Source: an uncultured Alphaproteobacteria bacterium
GTDB taxonomy: Bacteria; Pseudomonadota; Alphaproteobacteria; Rhizobiales; Aestuariivirgaceae
Direction: 5' to 3'
Assembly: GCA_937872985.1 (NCBI GenBank)
Contig: CALMUW010000086.1
Span: 23,306-87,305 of the forward strand
Length of the DNA stretch: 64,000 bases
Part shown: piece by piece, positions 47,307-58,801 of the stretch
How positions within the stretch are numbered: position 1 is the first letter of the stretch
Layout of the letters: every line of letters begins with the position of its first letter
Made by a program: the position numbers and the translations under genes
The notes under the pieces: generated by a model
The model's input: the letters and a program-made list of their open reading frames with translations, nothing else
The model's database searches: none
What the model was told of the DNA's origin: nothing

Positions 47307-48772
47307 TCTGTGTCATCCTCATGCCAGGTGCGGCCGTCACGCTCAATGAGGGCGACGGCGGCGGCAGGCCCCCAGGTGCCTGCCGTATAGGGCTTGGGCT
47401 GGTCGCGCGACTGCTCCCAGCCGGCGAGAATGGGATCGATCCAGCGCCAGGCCGCCTCCACCTCGTCGCGGCGCATGAAGAGCGTCTGGTTGCCACGCAA
47501 GACCTCGATCAGCAGGCGCTCATAGGCGTCGGCATAGCGTTCCTTGAAGGCCTCGGCGAAGGTCATGTCGAGCGCCACGTTTTGCAGCCGCATGCCGCCC
47601 GGACCCGGATCCTTGATCATGATGTCGAGCATGACGCCCTCATCGGGCTGCAACCGGACCACCAGCCGGTTGTTGCGGATCTCGCCCGCCTCGGGCTTGA
47701 AGCCGGAATAGGGAATGGCGCGGAATTCCACCACGATTTCCGAAACGCGCTGCGGCAGGCGCTTGCCGGTGCGGAGATAGAAGGGCACGCCGTTCCAGCG
47801 CCAGTTGCCGATCTCGGCCTTGAGGGCAAGGAAGGTTTCCGTATTGCTGGCGGCAAGGCCTGCTTCCTCGAGATAGCCGGGGGCCGGACCTTCGGCTGAA
47901 GCGCCGGCGCGGTATTGGCCGCGCACGATGTCATCGGCGGCCACCGGCTTCAGCGATTTCAGCACCTTCAGCTTTTCATCGCGCACCGCATCGCCCTCGA
48001 CCGTGACCGGCGGCTCCATGGCCACGAGGCAGAGAAGCTGCAACAGGTGGTTCTGCACCATGTCGCGCAGCGCCCCGGCCTTGTCATAGTAACCGGCGCG
48101 GCCCTCCACCCCCAGGGTTTCGGCCACGGTGATCTGCACGTTGTCGATGTGGGCGGCGTTCCACAGGGGCTCGAAGAGGGCATTGGCAAAGCGCAGGGCC
48201 ATGAGGTTCTGCACCGTCTCTTTGCCGAGGTAATGGTCGATGCGGTAAATGGCAGGCTCGGGGAAGACCTTGCCGATGTCCTCATTCAGGGCCCGGGCGG
48301 ATGCGCCATCGCGGCCGATCGGTTTTTCCAGCACCACGCGAGCCTGGGGCGAGACCAGGCCATGGGCGGCGATCTTCTGCGCGATGGGGGTGAAGAGATC
48401 CGGCCCCACGGCGAGGTAGAAGGCGCGGATGCGGTCTTCCGCGCCCTGCAGCCGTTCCGCCAGGGCGGGCCAGCCGTCCGCGCTCATGGCATCGACGGCG
48501 AGATAGCTGAGGCGGGCGAGAAAGCGTTCCATGACGCCCGCCGGGCGCTGTGCTTCCGGCACATGGTCTTCCACAGCCGCGCGGGCGAAGGCCTGGAACG
48601 CCCCGTCACTCATGGCGCGGCGCGAGGCCCCGATGATGCGCGACGCCTCCGGCAGCTGGTTCTGGGCGTCGCGGTGAAACAGGGCCGGAAGAAGCTTGCG
48701 TTGGGCGAGGTCGCCGGTGGCGCCGAAGACCACGAGGTCGAAGAGGTCAACCGGGATGATGCGGGCAGTCAT
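47303..48772 (-). CDS. zwf: glucose-6-phosphate 1-dehydrogenase
   Basis: 489 aa. The NADP-binding motif is [20 protein letters not shown] near residue 12, the substrate-binding signature [13 protein letters not shown] near residue 180, and the family ends with the typical [13 protein letters not shown] segment. It oxidises glucose 6-phosphate to the lactone, opening the Entner-Doudoroff and oxidative pentose phosphate routes and making NADPH. It is cotranscribed with pgl, and its promoter should lie in the 150-base gap to hrpB, where no clear boxes were recognised. Confidence 0.96.
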   Translation of the reverse strand: MTARIIPVDLFDLVVFGATGDLAQRKLLPALFHRDAQNQLPEASRIIGASRRAMSDGAFQAFARAAVEDHVPEAQRPAGVMERFLARLSYLAVDAMSADGWPALAERLQGAEDRIRAFYLAVGPDLFTPIAQKIAAHGLVSPQARVVLEKPIGRDGASARALNEDIGKVFPEPAIYRIDHYLGKETVQNLMALRFANALFEPLWNAAHIDNVQITVAETLGVEGRAGYYDKAGALRDMVQNHLLQLLCLVAMEPPVTVEGDAVRDEKLKVLKSLKPVAADDIVRGQYRAGASAEGPAPGYLEEAGLAASNTETFLALKAEIGNWRWNGVPFYLRTGKRLPQRVSEIVVEFRAIPYSGFKPEAGEIRNNRLVVRLQPDEGVMLDIMIKDPGPGGMRLQNVALDMTFAEAFKERYADAYERLLIEVLRGNQTLFMRRDEVEAAWRWIDPILAGWEQSRDQPKPYTAGTWGPAAAVALIERDGRTWHEDDTE

Positions 48773-48922
48773 GTCTTAATCCCTTCGTCGGGGCGCTTGA
48801 GGTACGCCCATCAGTTGGCAATGGCAATGGCAAAAGCCGATGCATAGGCGGTTTTGCATGGCAGAGGCCAGAGGCGGGCCGGGCGGCTTGACTTCCCCCC
48901 GCACTTGCGGGCTTGTGAGGCC

Positions 48923-51370
48923 ATGGATTTTCCGGTGGACAGGGTGGTTCCCGGCCTCCTGGCGGGTTTGGCCGACCATGGGGCGGCGGTGCTGGTGGCG
49001 GAACCCGGGGCGGGCAAGACCACCCGGGGGGCGCTGGCGCCGCTTTGAGCCCCGTGGCTCGCCGGCCCCAAGGTCTGGAGGCTGGAGCCGCGGGGGGCCG
49101 GCACCCGGGCGGCGGCGCGGCGCATGGCGGCCACCCTGGGGGAAGATACGGGCGGCACCGTGGGCTATGCCATGCGGCTTGAACGCAAGGTGTCGGCTCG
49201 AACCCGGATCGAGGTCGTCACCGAGGGTATTCTGACGCGGCGCATCCAGAATGACCCGGAGCTGGCCGATGTGGGTCTGTTGATCTTCGACGAATTCCAT
49301 GAGCGCAGCCTCGATGCCGATCTCGGGCTGGCGCTGGCGCTGGATGCCCGGGCCTCGCTGCGGCCCGATCTCCGCCTTCTCATCATGTCGGCCACGCTGG
49401 ACGCGGAGGGTCTGTCGGCCCATCTGGGCGGTGCCCCCATCATTTCCGCCGCGGGGCGGATGTTCCCGGTGGCAACGCGGCATCTTCCCCGCGCCACCCG
49501 GCAGACGCTGGTGGAGGATACGGTCAAATCTGTCTATACAGCCCTTGCGGCCACGCCGCAGAGCGTTCTGGTCTTTCTCCCCGGAGAAGGGGAAATCCGC
49601 CGGGTGGAACAAAGACTTGCCGCAGATGGAATGGCTGCCAACACAACCCTCCACCCGCTCTATGGCGCCCTGCCCGCCGCCGCGCAGGACGCCGCCATTG
49701 CCCCCCCGCCGCCGGGCAGCCGCAAGGTGGTTCTGGCCACCACCATTGCCGAAACCTCGCTCACCATCGAAGGCATTGGCGCGGTTGTCGATACAGGTTT
49801 CAAGCGGGTGGCGCGCTTTGACCCCGCCTCGGGCATGACGGCGCTGGAAACGGTGCGCGTGTCGCAGGCGGCGGCCGAGCAACGCCGGGGGCGCGCGGGC
49901 CGTCTTGGCCCCGGCCTGTGCTTCCGCCTGTGGCCGGAGGAGGAGACGAAGGCCCTGGCCCTCCATGACGCGCCGGAAATCCGGGTGGCGGACCTGGCCC
50001 CGCTGGTTCTGGAACTGGCGGCCTGGGGGGTGACGGCGGCCTCTGGCCTGCCGTGGCTGGAGGTGCCGCCCGCCGCCCCCTTCGCCCAGGGGCAGGACCT
50101 GTTGAAGCGGCTGGAGGCGCTGGACGGCGCGGGCCGGATCACGCCGCACGGGCGGCAGTTGGCGCGTCTGCCCCTGCATCCGCGCCTGGCCCACATGGTG
50201 GTGCGCGCCCGCGAACAGGGGGCGGGGGCGGCAGCGGCGGAAGTGGCGGCGCTGATTTCTGAGCGTGACGGCCTGCCGCGCGCGGCAGGCGTGGACATTG
50301 AACAGCGGCTTGTGATGGTGCGCGGGCCCGCGCGCGAGCGGATCCAGCAGGCGGCGCGGCAGATCCGCCAGATCGCCGACATTCCGGCGGAGGACCGGGG
50401 CAGCCTCAGCCACGGCGTCATGCTGGCGCTGGCCTTCCCCGACCGCATTGCCCAGCGCCGGGGCGGCGAGAGGCGCTATCGCATGGCGGGCGGCGGCGGG
50501 GCCATTCTGCCCGAGCATGATCTTTTGGCAAAGCAGGCGTTCCTGGCCGTGGCGCTGACCGATGGGGCTGCGGGCGACCAGAAGATTCATCTGGCGGCGG
50601 CGCTGACGGAAGCGGAGATCGTGGCCCACTTCGGCGCACTGATCACGGTGGCCGAGGATGTGTATTGGGACGCCAGGGCGGAGGCCGTGTCCGCCGCGCG
50701 GCGCGAAAGCCTGGGGGCGCTCGTCCTGGCGGAAAAGCCCTTGTCCACCCCCGCGCCGGAGGCGATCACGGCGGCCCTGCTGGCTGGGGTCCGCCGCCTG
50801 GGGCTTGCCAGTCTTCCGTGGACGGATGAAGCGGAGGCCTTCCGGGCGCGGGTTTCCTTCCTCGCGCGGGTCATGCCGGAGCTTGCCCTGCCCGATCTTT
50901 CGGATGGCGCGCTGGTGGCGGGGCTGGACGAATGGCTTTCCCCCTATCTCGCGGGCATGTCGGCGCGGCGGCATCTGGCGCGGCTCGATCTTCTGGCCAT
51001 CCTGCGCGCCATGGTGCCGCATGAGGTGATGCGGCGGATGGAGAAGCTCGCGCCAGCGCGGATCGAGGTGCCGTCCGGGGCGGCCTACCGCATTGACTAC
51101 CGGGCCGAGGCCGGACCCACCCTGCGCGTGCGCCTGCAGGAGATGTTCGGCCTGGCCAAGACGCCAGCCATCGCCGAGGGGCGCGCACCCTTGCGCATCG
51201 AGCTTCTGTCGCCCGCGGGCCGGCCCCTGGCGGTCACGCAGTCACTGGAAACCTTCTGGACCAATGCCTACCCGGATGTGCGCGCCGACATGCGCGGGCG
51301 CTATCCCAAGCACAAATGGCCCGACAACCCGCTGGAAACCCCGCCGGTGGCACCGAGAAGGGTGAGGTGA
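48923..51370 (+). pseudogene. hrpB: ATP-dependent helicase hrpB, interrupted by an in-frame TGA
   Basis: DEAH-box helicase HrpB of about 815 codons. The N-terminal part from ATG 48923 carries Walker A in VAEPGAGKTT, then meets TGA at 49046-49048. The same frame continues at once with APWLAGPK, a readable though altered LEPR motif, MAATLGE, RTRIEVVTEGILTRRI, Walker B FDEFHERSLDADL, motif VI EQRRGRAGRLGP and the HrpB C-terminal domain to 51370. There is no frameshift. The stop stands where homologues have an acidic residue, and nearby residues (about 49020-49110) also deviate. It is either a real nonsense mutation or base-call error in a GC-extreme stretch. A restart at ATG 49124 would lack Walker A and be inactive. 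Confidence 0.8.
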
Positions 51371-51393
51371 CGGGCAACCGTGCGCACCATCGG

Positions 51394-53052
51394 CTACCTC
51401 TCAATGTGCTTGCTGATGAAATCCCATATGACGGAAAGCCAACCGGTCGATCCGGCCCACCATGTGCCGATGAGCGCCACGAAGGTTTTGGTTTTGGGCC
51501 CCTTCAAAAGCGCAATCAATGTGTCAGCATGATCTTTGGGAACGTCGGGCCACTTTTCTTTGAACCGCTGAGCAAATTCGCGGCCATAGATATTGAGGAA
51601 GCCTTGGGCCGCACTGCGGAGAATGTTCAGGCAACTTTCGACAAGGTCAGCGAGATAGAGATCATCAAGGCTAGCCAGCGTGCCTTCCGCCTCAATCAAT
51701 TCCCTGGCAGCATCACGGACACGGCTGGCCACCGCTGTTGGAGCAATTTCCAGTGACCCAATGAAATCGCGTGCTGCCTCGATGAGCCGCGCTCTTTCTG
51801 GCGGCGCTGTTGGCAGATGGGGCTGCGCGAGAAATAAGCGCCATTCCGGAAATTTTTTCAGCGTGCGGTCAAATTGCAGCATGACCGCCTGATAACGCGC
51901 TGCTGATGATGTATCCCATTCATCGTTCACCTGAACGGCAAGCCGGGTTAGCGCCTCATGAAGGCGACCACTGGCAAAGAGATCAACGCTGTTGTCAGGT
52001 GCACGGCCTACTTTTTGAGATGCTTCGGACAGCAGGCCGATGTGGCGCTCATCCGCGTTTTTGGATTTTGCGAGGGCCGCCAAATCGGCCAACTCCTGTG
52101 CCGTGTCCTGCGCCGCTGGACGCAGCACGTCTTTGCCGATGGTTGCGACGGGCGTCGGTGGTGCCAGGTCAATTGTGCCGTTCGTAATGGCCGTTTCAAT
52201 GGAAGCAGGGCGGGATTTCAGGGCCTGTTCGTCAATCCTTTGTGCCGGAGCGTCAGATAATTTCTGGCGCGCTTCCGCGACCCATTGGGAGATTTCGGCG
52301 TTGATGGTGGCGGGGTAGCGGTCCCAGAAGTCCTCGCGGCCGCCGCCAAGGGCTATGCGTTTTTCAACGTCTTCCGCACTGGTGGCGGGCAGGCCAAAGG
52401 CGCGGCCATCGCGGGCAACCGATTCATACCACACCACCCAGATGGACCAGTGAGCGTCCCGCTGTTTGACTGAGTTCAGGGTGCGCTGCAATTGATCAAG
52501 CGCATTGGCCCACCATTTAGGCGCATCATTGGCGTTGGGCCACAGCGGCTGGGCATGAAGGGCGCTGGCGTCATGCTTTTCGATCCACCGGGCATCGGCC
52601 CGGATGATTTCCCAAACGGCGGCGTCGGCAGCGGCGTCGGCAGCGGCGTCGGCGGCGGTGGCCATGGCGTAGGCGGCGTCAACGGCGGTGGTGTAGACGG
52701 CGGCGTGGACGGCGTCGGCGGCGGCGGCGGCGGCGTCGGCGGCGTGGACGGCGTCGCCGGCAGCGTAGGCGACAGAGTTGGCGGCGGCGTAGGCTGCGTC
52801 GGCGGCGTCGGCAATCTCGTGGACTGAAATGGTGCGCGCCGCTCGGGCGATGGTGTTGGCGCGGAAGATGGCCATGGCCAATGAATCAAATCGCTTCAGT
52901 TCCAGAAGACTGGCCGTGGCCATGAGGGGCAGGACCCGCAGAGCCGCGCGCGACGCCAGGGCTATGGCGTCTTGCCTTCGCGTTGCCTCTGGCCTTTGCG
53001 CCAGCCAGTGCGCGAAGCTTTCCTTATCTTTGATTGCGGCTGCCGTGGCCAT
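51394..53052 (-). CDS. Ala-repeat protein of unknown function, 552 aa
   Basis: Not recognised as a named family. Residues 1-75 are helical (RQDAIALASRAALRVLPLMA). Residues 77-147 are an Ala/Asp/Tyr-rich tract with a loose period of 3 to 4 residues (DAAYAAANSVAYAAGDAVHA). Next comes a Trp-rich region (KWWANALDQLQ, WSIWVVWYESVARDG, FWDRYPATINAEISQWVAEA). The C-terminal 250 residues are charged and helical, and a final hydrophobic stretch near 530-548 (FVALIGTWWAGSTGWLSVIW) may be a membrane anchor. The codon third positions look less GC-biased than in neighbours, suggesting an accessory gene between hrpB and lepA. From memory, hypothetical proteins with a similar Ala tract and WYE segment occur in Rhizobiales. 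Confidence 0.75.
   Translation of the reverse strand: MATAAAIKDKESFAHWLAQRPEATRRQDAIALASRAALRVLPLMATASLLELKRFDSLAMAIFRANTIARAARTISVHEIADAADAAYAAANSVAYAAGDAVHAADAAAAAADAVHAAVYTTAVDAAYAMATAADAAADAAADAAVWEIIRADARWIEKHDASALHAQPLWPNANDAPKWWANALDQLQRTLNSVKQRDAHWSIWVVWYESVARDGRAFGLPATSAEDVEKRIALGGGREDFWDRYPATINAEISQWVAEARQKLSDAPAQRIDEQALKSRPASIETAITNGTIDLAPPTPVATIGKDVLRPAAQDTAQELADLAALAKSKNADERHIGLLSEASQKVGRAPDNSVDLFASGRLHEALTRLAVQVNDEWDTSSAARYQAVMLQFDRTLKKFPEWRLFLAQPHLPTAPPERARLIEAARDFIGSLEIAPTAVASRVRDAARELIEAEGTLASLDDLYLADLVESCLNILRSAAQGFLNIYGREFAQRFKEKWPDVPKDHADTLIALLKGPKTKTFVALIGTWWAGSTGWLSVIWDFISKHIER
52610..52825. repeat. GC-rich trinucleotide-type repeat tract inside the Ala-repeat gene
   Basis: About 215 bases built of GGCGTC, GGCAGC and GGC units on the plus strand (GCC/GAC/GCT codons on the coding strand), for example the three-fold GGCGTCGGCAGC start near 52620. 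It encodes the Ala/Asp tract and is prone to length change by slippage in multiples of three. The plus-strand glycine-rich frame here is a shadow. Confidence 0.8.
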
Positions 53053-53230
53053 GTGCCGTCAACTCCCCCGACGGCCGCACAGTGATGGAAACCAGCGCCC
53101 GGCGCAATCGGGCAAAAGCGCCCCAGGGAACCCTCCCCTTGACCCCGGAACAGGGCAATGTCAAAGAGCCGCACAGCCCTGTGGCGGGCGCTGATTTCCC
53201 GCCCGTTTCCGGTGATTTGACCCCATTCCC

Positions 53231-55036
<1,806 letters not shown>

Positions 55037-55053
55037 CCCCCGGAGGTGTGCCC

Positions 55054-55596
55054 ATGCGCCGTGCTGTGTTGGTGGTCGCGGGGCTTGGCCTGATGCATCC
55101 CGCCCTGGCGCAGGAGCAGGACGAATGGACCTCCTTCTTCGCCCGCATCAAGGACGGGGCGGTTTATGATTACAAGGTGAGCCTTGATGGCGCGGCGGCA
55201 AGTGAGGACTACCTCCTCACTCATGTGGTGTGCAGCGATGGTTCCAGGAGCCTTCGCGTCATGCTGCCGCTTGCCCCCGAAGATAATGATACCGGATTCA
55301 CGCTGGATGGCGAACCATCGACACTGAAGAAGACGGGCGGCACCCATGAGGTGGTCGTCACCGTGGACGGCAAGCGCCAGACCAAGGTGATGGAACTCAA
55401 ATCCGTCAATGACCCCGCCTCGCATTACCGCCAACAGTTCATGTTCCGGGTTGAGCATGGCGATGCCCTGTGGCGGGCCATGACCGACGGGGGAAACAGG
55501 GCGAAGATGCTGATCGGCACCGGCGGCACGCCCATCACCATCCCGTCGGATGAGAAGCTGACGGCGGCTTTGCGCTCCTGCGGCTTGGCGGAGTGA
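55054..55596 (+). CDS. small secreted protein of unknown function
   Basis: 180 aa. A signal peptide (MRRAVLVVAGLGLMHPALAQ) with an ALA-Q cleavage site sends it to the periplasm. The mature part is beta-rich with two Cys (HVVCSDGS and RSCGLAE) that may form a disulphide; no family was recognised. ATG 55054 was chosen because GGAGG at 55042-55046 gives a spacing of 7; GTG 55048 would sit too close. It follows lepA by 17 bases and may be cotranscribed with it. Confidence 0.72.
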   Translation: MRRAVLVVAGLGLMHPALAQEQDEWTSFFARIKDGAVYDYKVSLDGAAASEDYLLTHVVCSDGSRSLRVMLPLAPEDNDTGFTLDGEPSTLKKTGGTHEVVVTVDGKRQTKVMELKSVNDPASHYRQQFMFRVEHGDALWRAMTDGGNRAKMLIGTGGTPITIPSDEKLTAALRSCGLAE

Positions 55597-55656
55597 TTTT
55601 GCCCCTCTGACCGGCAGGTGCGGCGAAGCGGCTGCTTGCCGTGCCACCCGGTTCAG

Positions 55657-55673
55657 TTTAGAAGATTTCTAAT
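55657..55673. promoter_or_regulatory. iron control element (Irr box) upstream of mbfA
   Basis: TTTAGAA-GAT-TTCTAAT holds the perfect inverted repeat TTAGAA/TTCTAA (55658-55663 and 55667-55672), matching the ICE consensus from Rhizobiales (TTTAGAA and TTCTAAA halves). It lies 26 bases before the mbfA start. In Bradyrhizobium and Agrobacterium, Irr represses mbfA through such a site when iron is low. Confidence 0.8.
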
Positions 55674-55698
55674 TACATGACAGACGGAGATCACCCGG

Positions 55699-56655
55699 AT
55701 GAAGAGCTTCTCAGACCTCTCCGAGCAGGAAATCCTGGCTCTGGCGATCAACGCCGAGGACGAGGATGCGCGCGCCTATGTGGGCTTTGCCCAGGCCCTG
55801 CGCGACACCTATCCGGCGTCGGCGCAGGTCTTTCTCGACATGGCCGAACAGGAGCATGAACACCGGCGCGGACTGACCAAGCTCTATCAGAAGAAATTCG
55901 GTGACTACGTGCCGCTCATCCGGCGCGAGGAACTGCGCGGCTTCACCCCCGGCAAGCCGGCCTGGACCCTGTCCAAGCTTGGCATCGATGCCATGCGCAA
56001 GCAGGCGGAAATCATCGAATTGCAGAATCACCGCTTCTACCTGCAGGCCGCCGAAAAGAGCACCGACCCGGAGGTGAAGGCCCTGCTCAATCGTCTGGCC
56101 GCCGAGGAAAAGGGCCACGAGGCGCTGGCGGTGAAGCTCGGCGAGAAACATGTGACGGCGGCGGCCGAGGCCGACGAGAAGGAGGCGGAAAGCCGCCTCT
56201 TCCTGTTGCAGGTGGTGCAGCCGGGTCTGGTCGGCCTGATGGACGGTTCCGTCTCCACGCTGGCGCCGCTCTTTGCCGCGGCCTTCGCCACCCATGACAC
56301 CTGGCAGACCTTCCTGGTCGGCGTGGCGGCCTCCATCGGCGCGGGCATTTCCATGGGCCTGGCCGAGGGCCTGTCGGACGACGGCAAGCTCACGGGGCGC
56401 GGCCATCCCATGATCCGCGGTTCGGCGGCGGGCATCATGACCGCCGTGGGCGGCCTGGGCCATGCGCTGCCCTATCTCATTCCCAATTTCTCGCTGGCGA
56501 CGTGGATTGCGGTGGTCATCGTGTTCATTGAACTCTGGGCCATCTCGTGGATCCGCTTCAAATACATGGACACGCCCTTCTGGCGCGCCGCGGCCCAGGT
56601 GGCGCTGGGCGGCTTCCTCGTCTTCCTCACCGGCATATTGATCGGCAGCGCCTGA
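55699..56655 (+). CDS. mbfA: membrane-bound ferritin MbfA (iron exporter)
   Basis: 318 aa. The N-terminal 150 residues are a ferritin-like di-iron domain; the Glu/His ligands are in AINAEDEDARAYVGFA, MAEQEHEHRRGL, IELQNHRFY and EEKGHEALA. The C-terminal half is a VIT1/CCC1-like membrane domain with about five helices (LVGLMDGSVSTLAPLFAAAF, AASIGAGISMGLAEGLSDDG). MbfA exports iron in rhizobia and protects against hydrogen peroxide. The Irr box just upstream predicts repression in low iron. The start at 55699 follows GGAG and matches the conserved MKSFSDLSEQE. Confidence 0.93.
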   Translation: MKSFSDLSEQEILALAINAEDEDARAYVGFAQALRDTYPASAQVFLDMAEQEHEHRRGLTKLYQKKFGDYVPLIRREELRGFTPGKPAWTLSKLGIDAMRKQAEIIELQNHRFYLQAAEKSTDPEVKALLNRLAAEEKGHEALAVKLGEKHVTAAAEADEKEAESRLFLLQVVQPGLVGLMDGSVSTLAPLFAAAFATHDTWQTFLVGVAASIGAGISMGLAEGLSDDGKLTGRGHPMIRGSAAGIMTAVGGLGHALPYLIPNFSLATWIAVVIVFIELWAISWIRFKYMDTPFWRAAAQVALGGFLVFLTGILIGSA

Positions 56656-56656
56656 C

Positions 56657-57838
56657 TTATCCCGAGGCCCAGGGCGGCAGGACCGCGCCGCCATCGGCAT
56701 AACCCTTGGGCAGGTCGCCCTTCAGGTTATGCACGGTGCGGGTGGTGATGGCGGCGATGATCTGGTCCACCGCCTGTCTGGCGGCGGCAACCCGGGTGGG
56801 GTGATCGGTATCCGCCGCCGCATGGGGCAGGAGCAGCACCCGGCCCGGAAATGCGCGGGCCAGCGGCAGATAGGGCGCGAGCGGTCCTGAGATTGCGCCG
56901 GTCTTCTCGTCAACAAAGATGTCGGCGTCGATGGCGGCATGGGCCACCTGGCCCGCCGCGAGGGCGGCCTGAAGGTCGGTGGCGTTCAGACATTCGCCGC
57001 GATCGAAGTTGATGACGGTGGCGGCGCGATTCATGCGGGTGAAGGTGCCCGCATCCAGCATGCCGGCATTTTCGTAGGTGCCATCGGCAGCGCGCTGGCC
57101 CAGGCCGGCATGGAGCGTCACCACGTCGGTTGCCGTGGCCGCCGCCTCGATGCTCCGGGCACTGAGGAAACCGGCGCGTTCAATTTTCTCGCGGTGGTGG
57201 GGGCGGGAATAAATCACCGGCACCATGCCGAAGGCCCGGGCCAGATGCGCCACCGCACTGCCGATGTTGCCGAAGCCGGCGATGGCGATGCGGCGGCCCG
57301 CCAGGCCATGGGTGGGGAAATCCTTCAGGTGACGGGATGTGTCGAAGGTGCCCGCCATGACGCGCTCATGCAGCAGGGCAAAGGGCAGGTCCGGCAGGAA
57401 ATGGAGCAGCGCCTTCATGACCATCTGCGCCGTGGCCCGGGCGTTGAACCCCGGCGTGTTCATCAGGGGGGCGGCACCGCCCGAACCATTGGGGCCGCCC
57501 CAGCTTCGGCTGTGCATGTTGCCGGTGCCCGCGCCCATGCGCACGCCGCCTTCAGGAAAGGGGCAGGCTTCCGGCACCGTGGTGGCGGCGGCGATGACCG
57601 CATCATATTGGCCCTGCCCCGCCGCCGCGATGAAATCCGCCGCACACGCCAGATCAGGAGCATGGAAGAAATGCAGCCTGCCTTCTGCAAGGACTTCCCC
57701 CTCACGCCACAGGCCGTGGTGGAATACCCCGCCTTTGGCTTCAATGTGGGCCTTCACCTCGGAGACATCGGGCTCGCCCGCGCCATTGCGGGCCAGACCC
57801 ACGAGATCACAGATGAGGATGCGCTTTGCCGCTGTCAT
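56657..57838 (-). CDS. D-isomer specific 2-hydroxyacid dehydrogenase family protein
   Basis: 393 aa NAD(P)-dependent dehydrogenase. The Rossmann motif is IAIAGFGNIGSAVAHLARAF near residue 185, the Arg motif is in INFDRGECLNATDL, Glu/Asp in IDADIFVDE, and the catalytic His in LLLPHAAADTD near residue 350. The N-terminal 140 residues are longer than in GhrA or SerA and not recognised; formate dehydrogenase-specific motifs are missing. The substrate is unknown. It converges on mbfA with only one base between the stops and lies 31 bases downstream of the sugar kinase, perhaps in the same transcript. Confidence 0.84.
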   Translation of the reverse strand: MTAAKRILICDLVGLARNGAGEPDVSEVKAHIEAKGGVFHHGLWREGEVLAEGRLHFFHAPDLACAADFIAAAGQGQYDAVIAAATTVPEACPFPEGGVRMGAGTGNMHSRSWGGPNGSGGAAPLMNTPGFNARATAQMVMKALLHFLPDLPFALLHERVMAGTFDTSRHLKDFPTHGLAGRRIAIAGFGNIGSAVAHLARAFGMVPVIYSRPHHREKIERAGFLSARSIEAAATATDVVTLHAGLGQRAADGTYENAGMLDAGTFTRMNRAATVINFDRGECLNATDLQAALAAGQVAHAAIDADIFVDEKTGAISGPLAPYLPLARAFPGRVLLLPHAAADTDHPTRVAAARQAVDQIIAAITTRTVHNLKGDLPKGYADGGAVLPPWASG

Positions 57839-57869
57839 GGCCGCAGCCTAACACAGCTCAAGGGCATGG

Positions 57870-58799
57870 TCAGGCCAGAGGCGGCATTTCCCTGAGCCAG
57901 GGCGCATCGGCCCCGGCGCGCGACACGGTGATGGCGGCGGCGGCGGCGGCATAGGTCAAGGCCGCCGTAAGTTCGGCCGGGGCAATGCCGCGCACGCCTT
58001 CCTTGCTGAGCAGGCCCTTGCGCCACAGGGCGGCGAGCAGGCCGGCATTGAAGGTGTCGCCCGCGCCCACCGTGTCCACCATCTTCACCTGGACGGCGGG
58101 CACCGTGACGTGGCCACCCGCGTAATGGGCTTCAGCGCCCGCGCCGCCGCGCGTCATGATGACCAGGGCTGCACCCCCACGCAGCCAGCGCTTTGCCACC
58201 GTGGCAAAATCATCCGCGCCAAACCAGGCGAGATCCTCGTCCGACAGCTTGATGATGTCGGCAACCCCGGCCATGCGTTCCATGCGGGCGAGATGCCTGG
58301 CCTTGTCGGGAATGAAATTGGGGCGGATGTTGGGGTCGAAGGAAATGACCCTGGATGCGGCCTCGCGCAGGCACAGCGCCTCGTAGGCCGAGCCGCAGGG
58401 TTCCGGGATCAGGCTGATGGCGCCGAAATGCAGGGCCGTCACTTCCTCGGGGATGGCGGGCAGATGGGCGGTGTCCAGCATGCGGCCTGCCGTGCCCTCA
58501 TCGAAGAAGGCATATTCGGCCTTGCCGTCCTTCAACGCGACGAAGGCGAGCGTGGTATTGCGGGCCGAGCGCACCGCCAGCGAAGTGTCGACATTGGCGG
58601 CCTGAAGGTCACGCACCAACTGCTGGCCGAAGAGATCGGTGGAGAGGCCGGAGAAGAAGCCCGAGGGCGCGCCGAGGCGGCCCAGGGCAATGGCGGTATT
58701 ATAGACGGCCCCGCCGGAATAGGGCGCGAAGGCCGGTTCGCCGGCGCTGGTCTGGCGCGGCAACATGTCGATGAGGGCTTCGCCACAGGAGAGGATCAT
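57870..58799 (-). CDS. PfkB-family carbohydrate kinase, probably fructokinase
   Basis: 309 aa ribokinase-like kinase. The PfkB signature 1 region is YSGGAVYNTAIALGRLGA near residue 28, and signature 2 is DTVGAGDTFNAGLLAALW near residue 242 with the catalytic Asp. The beginning MILSCGEALIDMLP is typical of fructokinases. In Sinorhizobium a kinase (frcK) is coded with frcBCA; here it lies in the divergent arm of the same locus, so phosphorylation of incoming fructose is the likely role. Two bases separate it from the RbsD/FucU gene. Confidence 0.86.
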   Translation of the reverse strand: MILSCGEALIDMLPRQTSAGEPAFAPYSGGAVYNTAIALGRLGAPSGFFSGLSTDLFGQQLVRDLQAANVDTSLAVRSARNTTLAFVALKDGKAEYAFFDEGTAGRMLDTAHLPAIPEEVTALHFGAISLIPEPCGSAYEALCLREAASRVISFDPNIRPNFIPDKARHLARMERMAGVADIIKLSDEDLAWFGADDFATVAKRWLRGGAALVIMTRGGAGAEAHYAGGHVTVPAVQVKMVDTVGAGDTFNAGLLAALWRKGLLSKEGVRGIAPAELTAALTYAAAAAAITVSRAGADAPWLREMPPLA

Positions 58800-58801
58800 G
58801 A

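Noticed and set aside
49046..49048. TGA in hrpB as a selenocysteine codon
   Set aside because: HrpB is not a selenoprotein family, homologues have an acidic residue here and not Cys, and no convincing SECIS hairpin was seen directly after the codon.
48776..51022. 748-codon minus-strand frame opposite hrpB
   Set aside because: The plus strand carries HrpB motifs through the whole region; the minus frame is Arg/Gly/Gln-rich without motifs.
52610..52825. Possible CRISPR or tandem repeat array
   Set aside because: Units are 3 to 12 bases and lie within a coding frame; there are no spacers of constant length and no cas genes.
52492..52827. Plus-strand glycine/valine-rich repeat frame (GGVGSGVGSGVGG-like)
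   Set aside because: It is the complement of the Ala/Asp tract of the minus-strand gene and has no context of its own.
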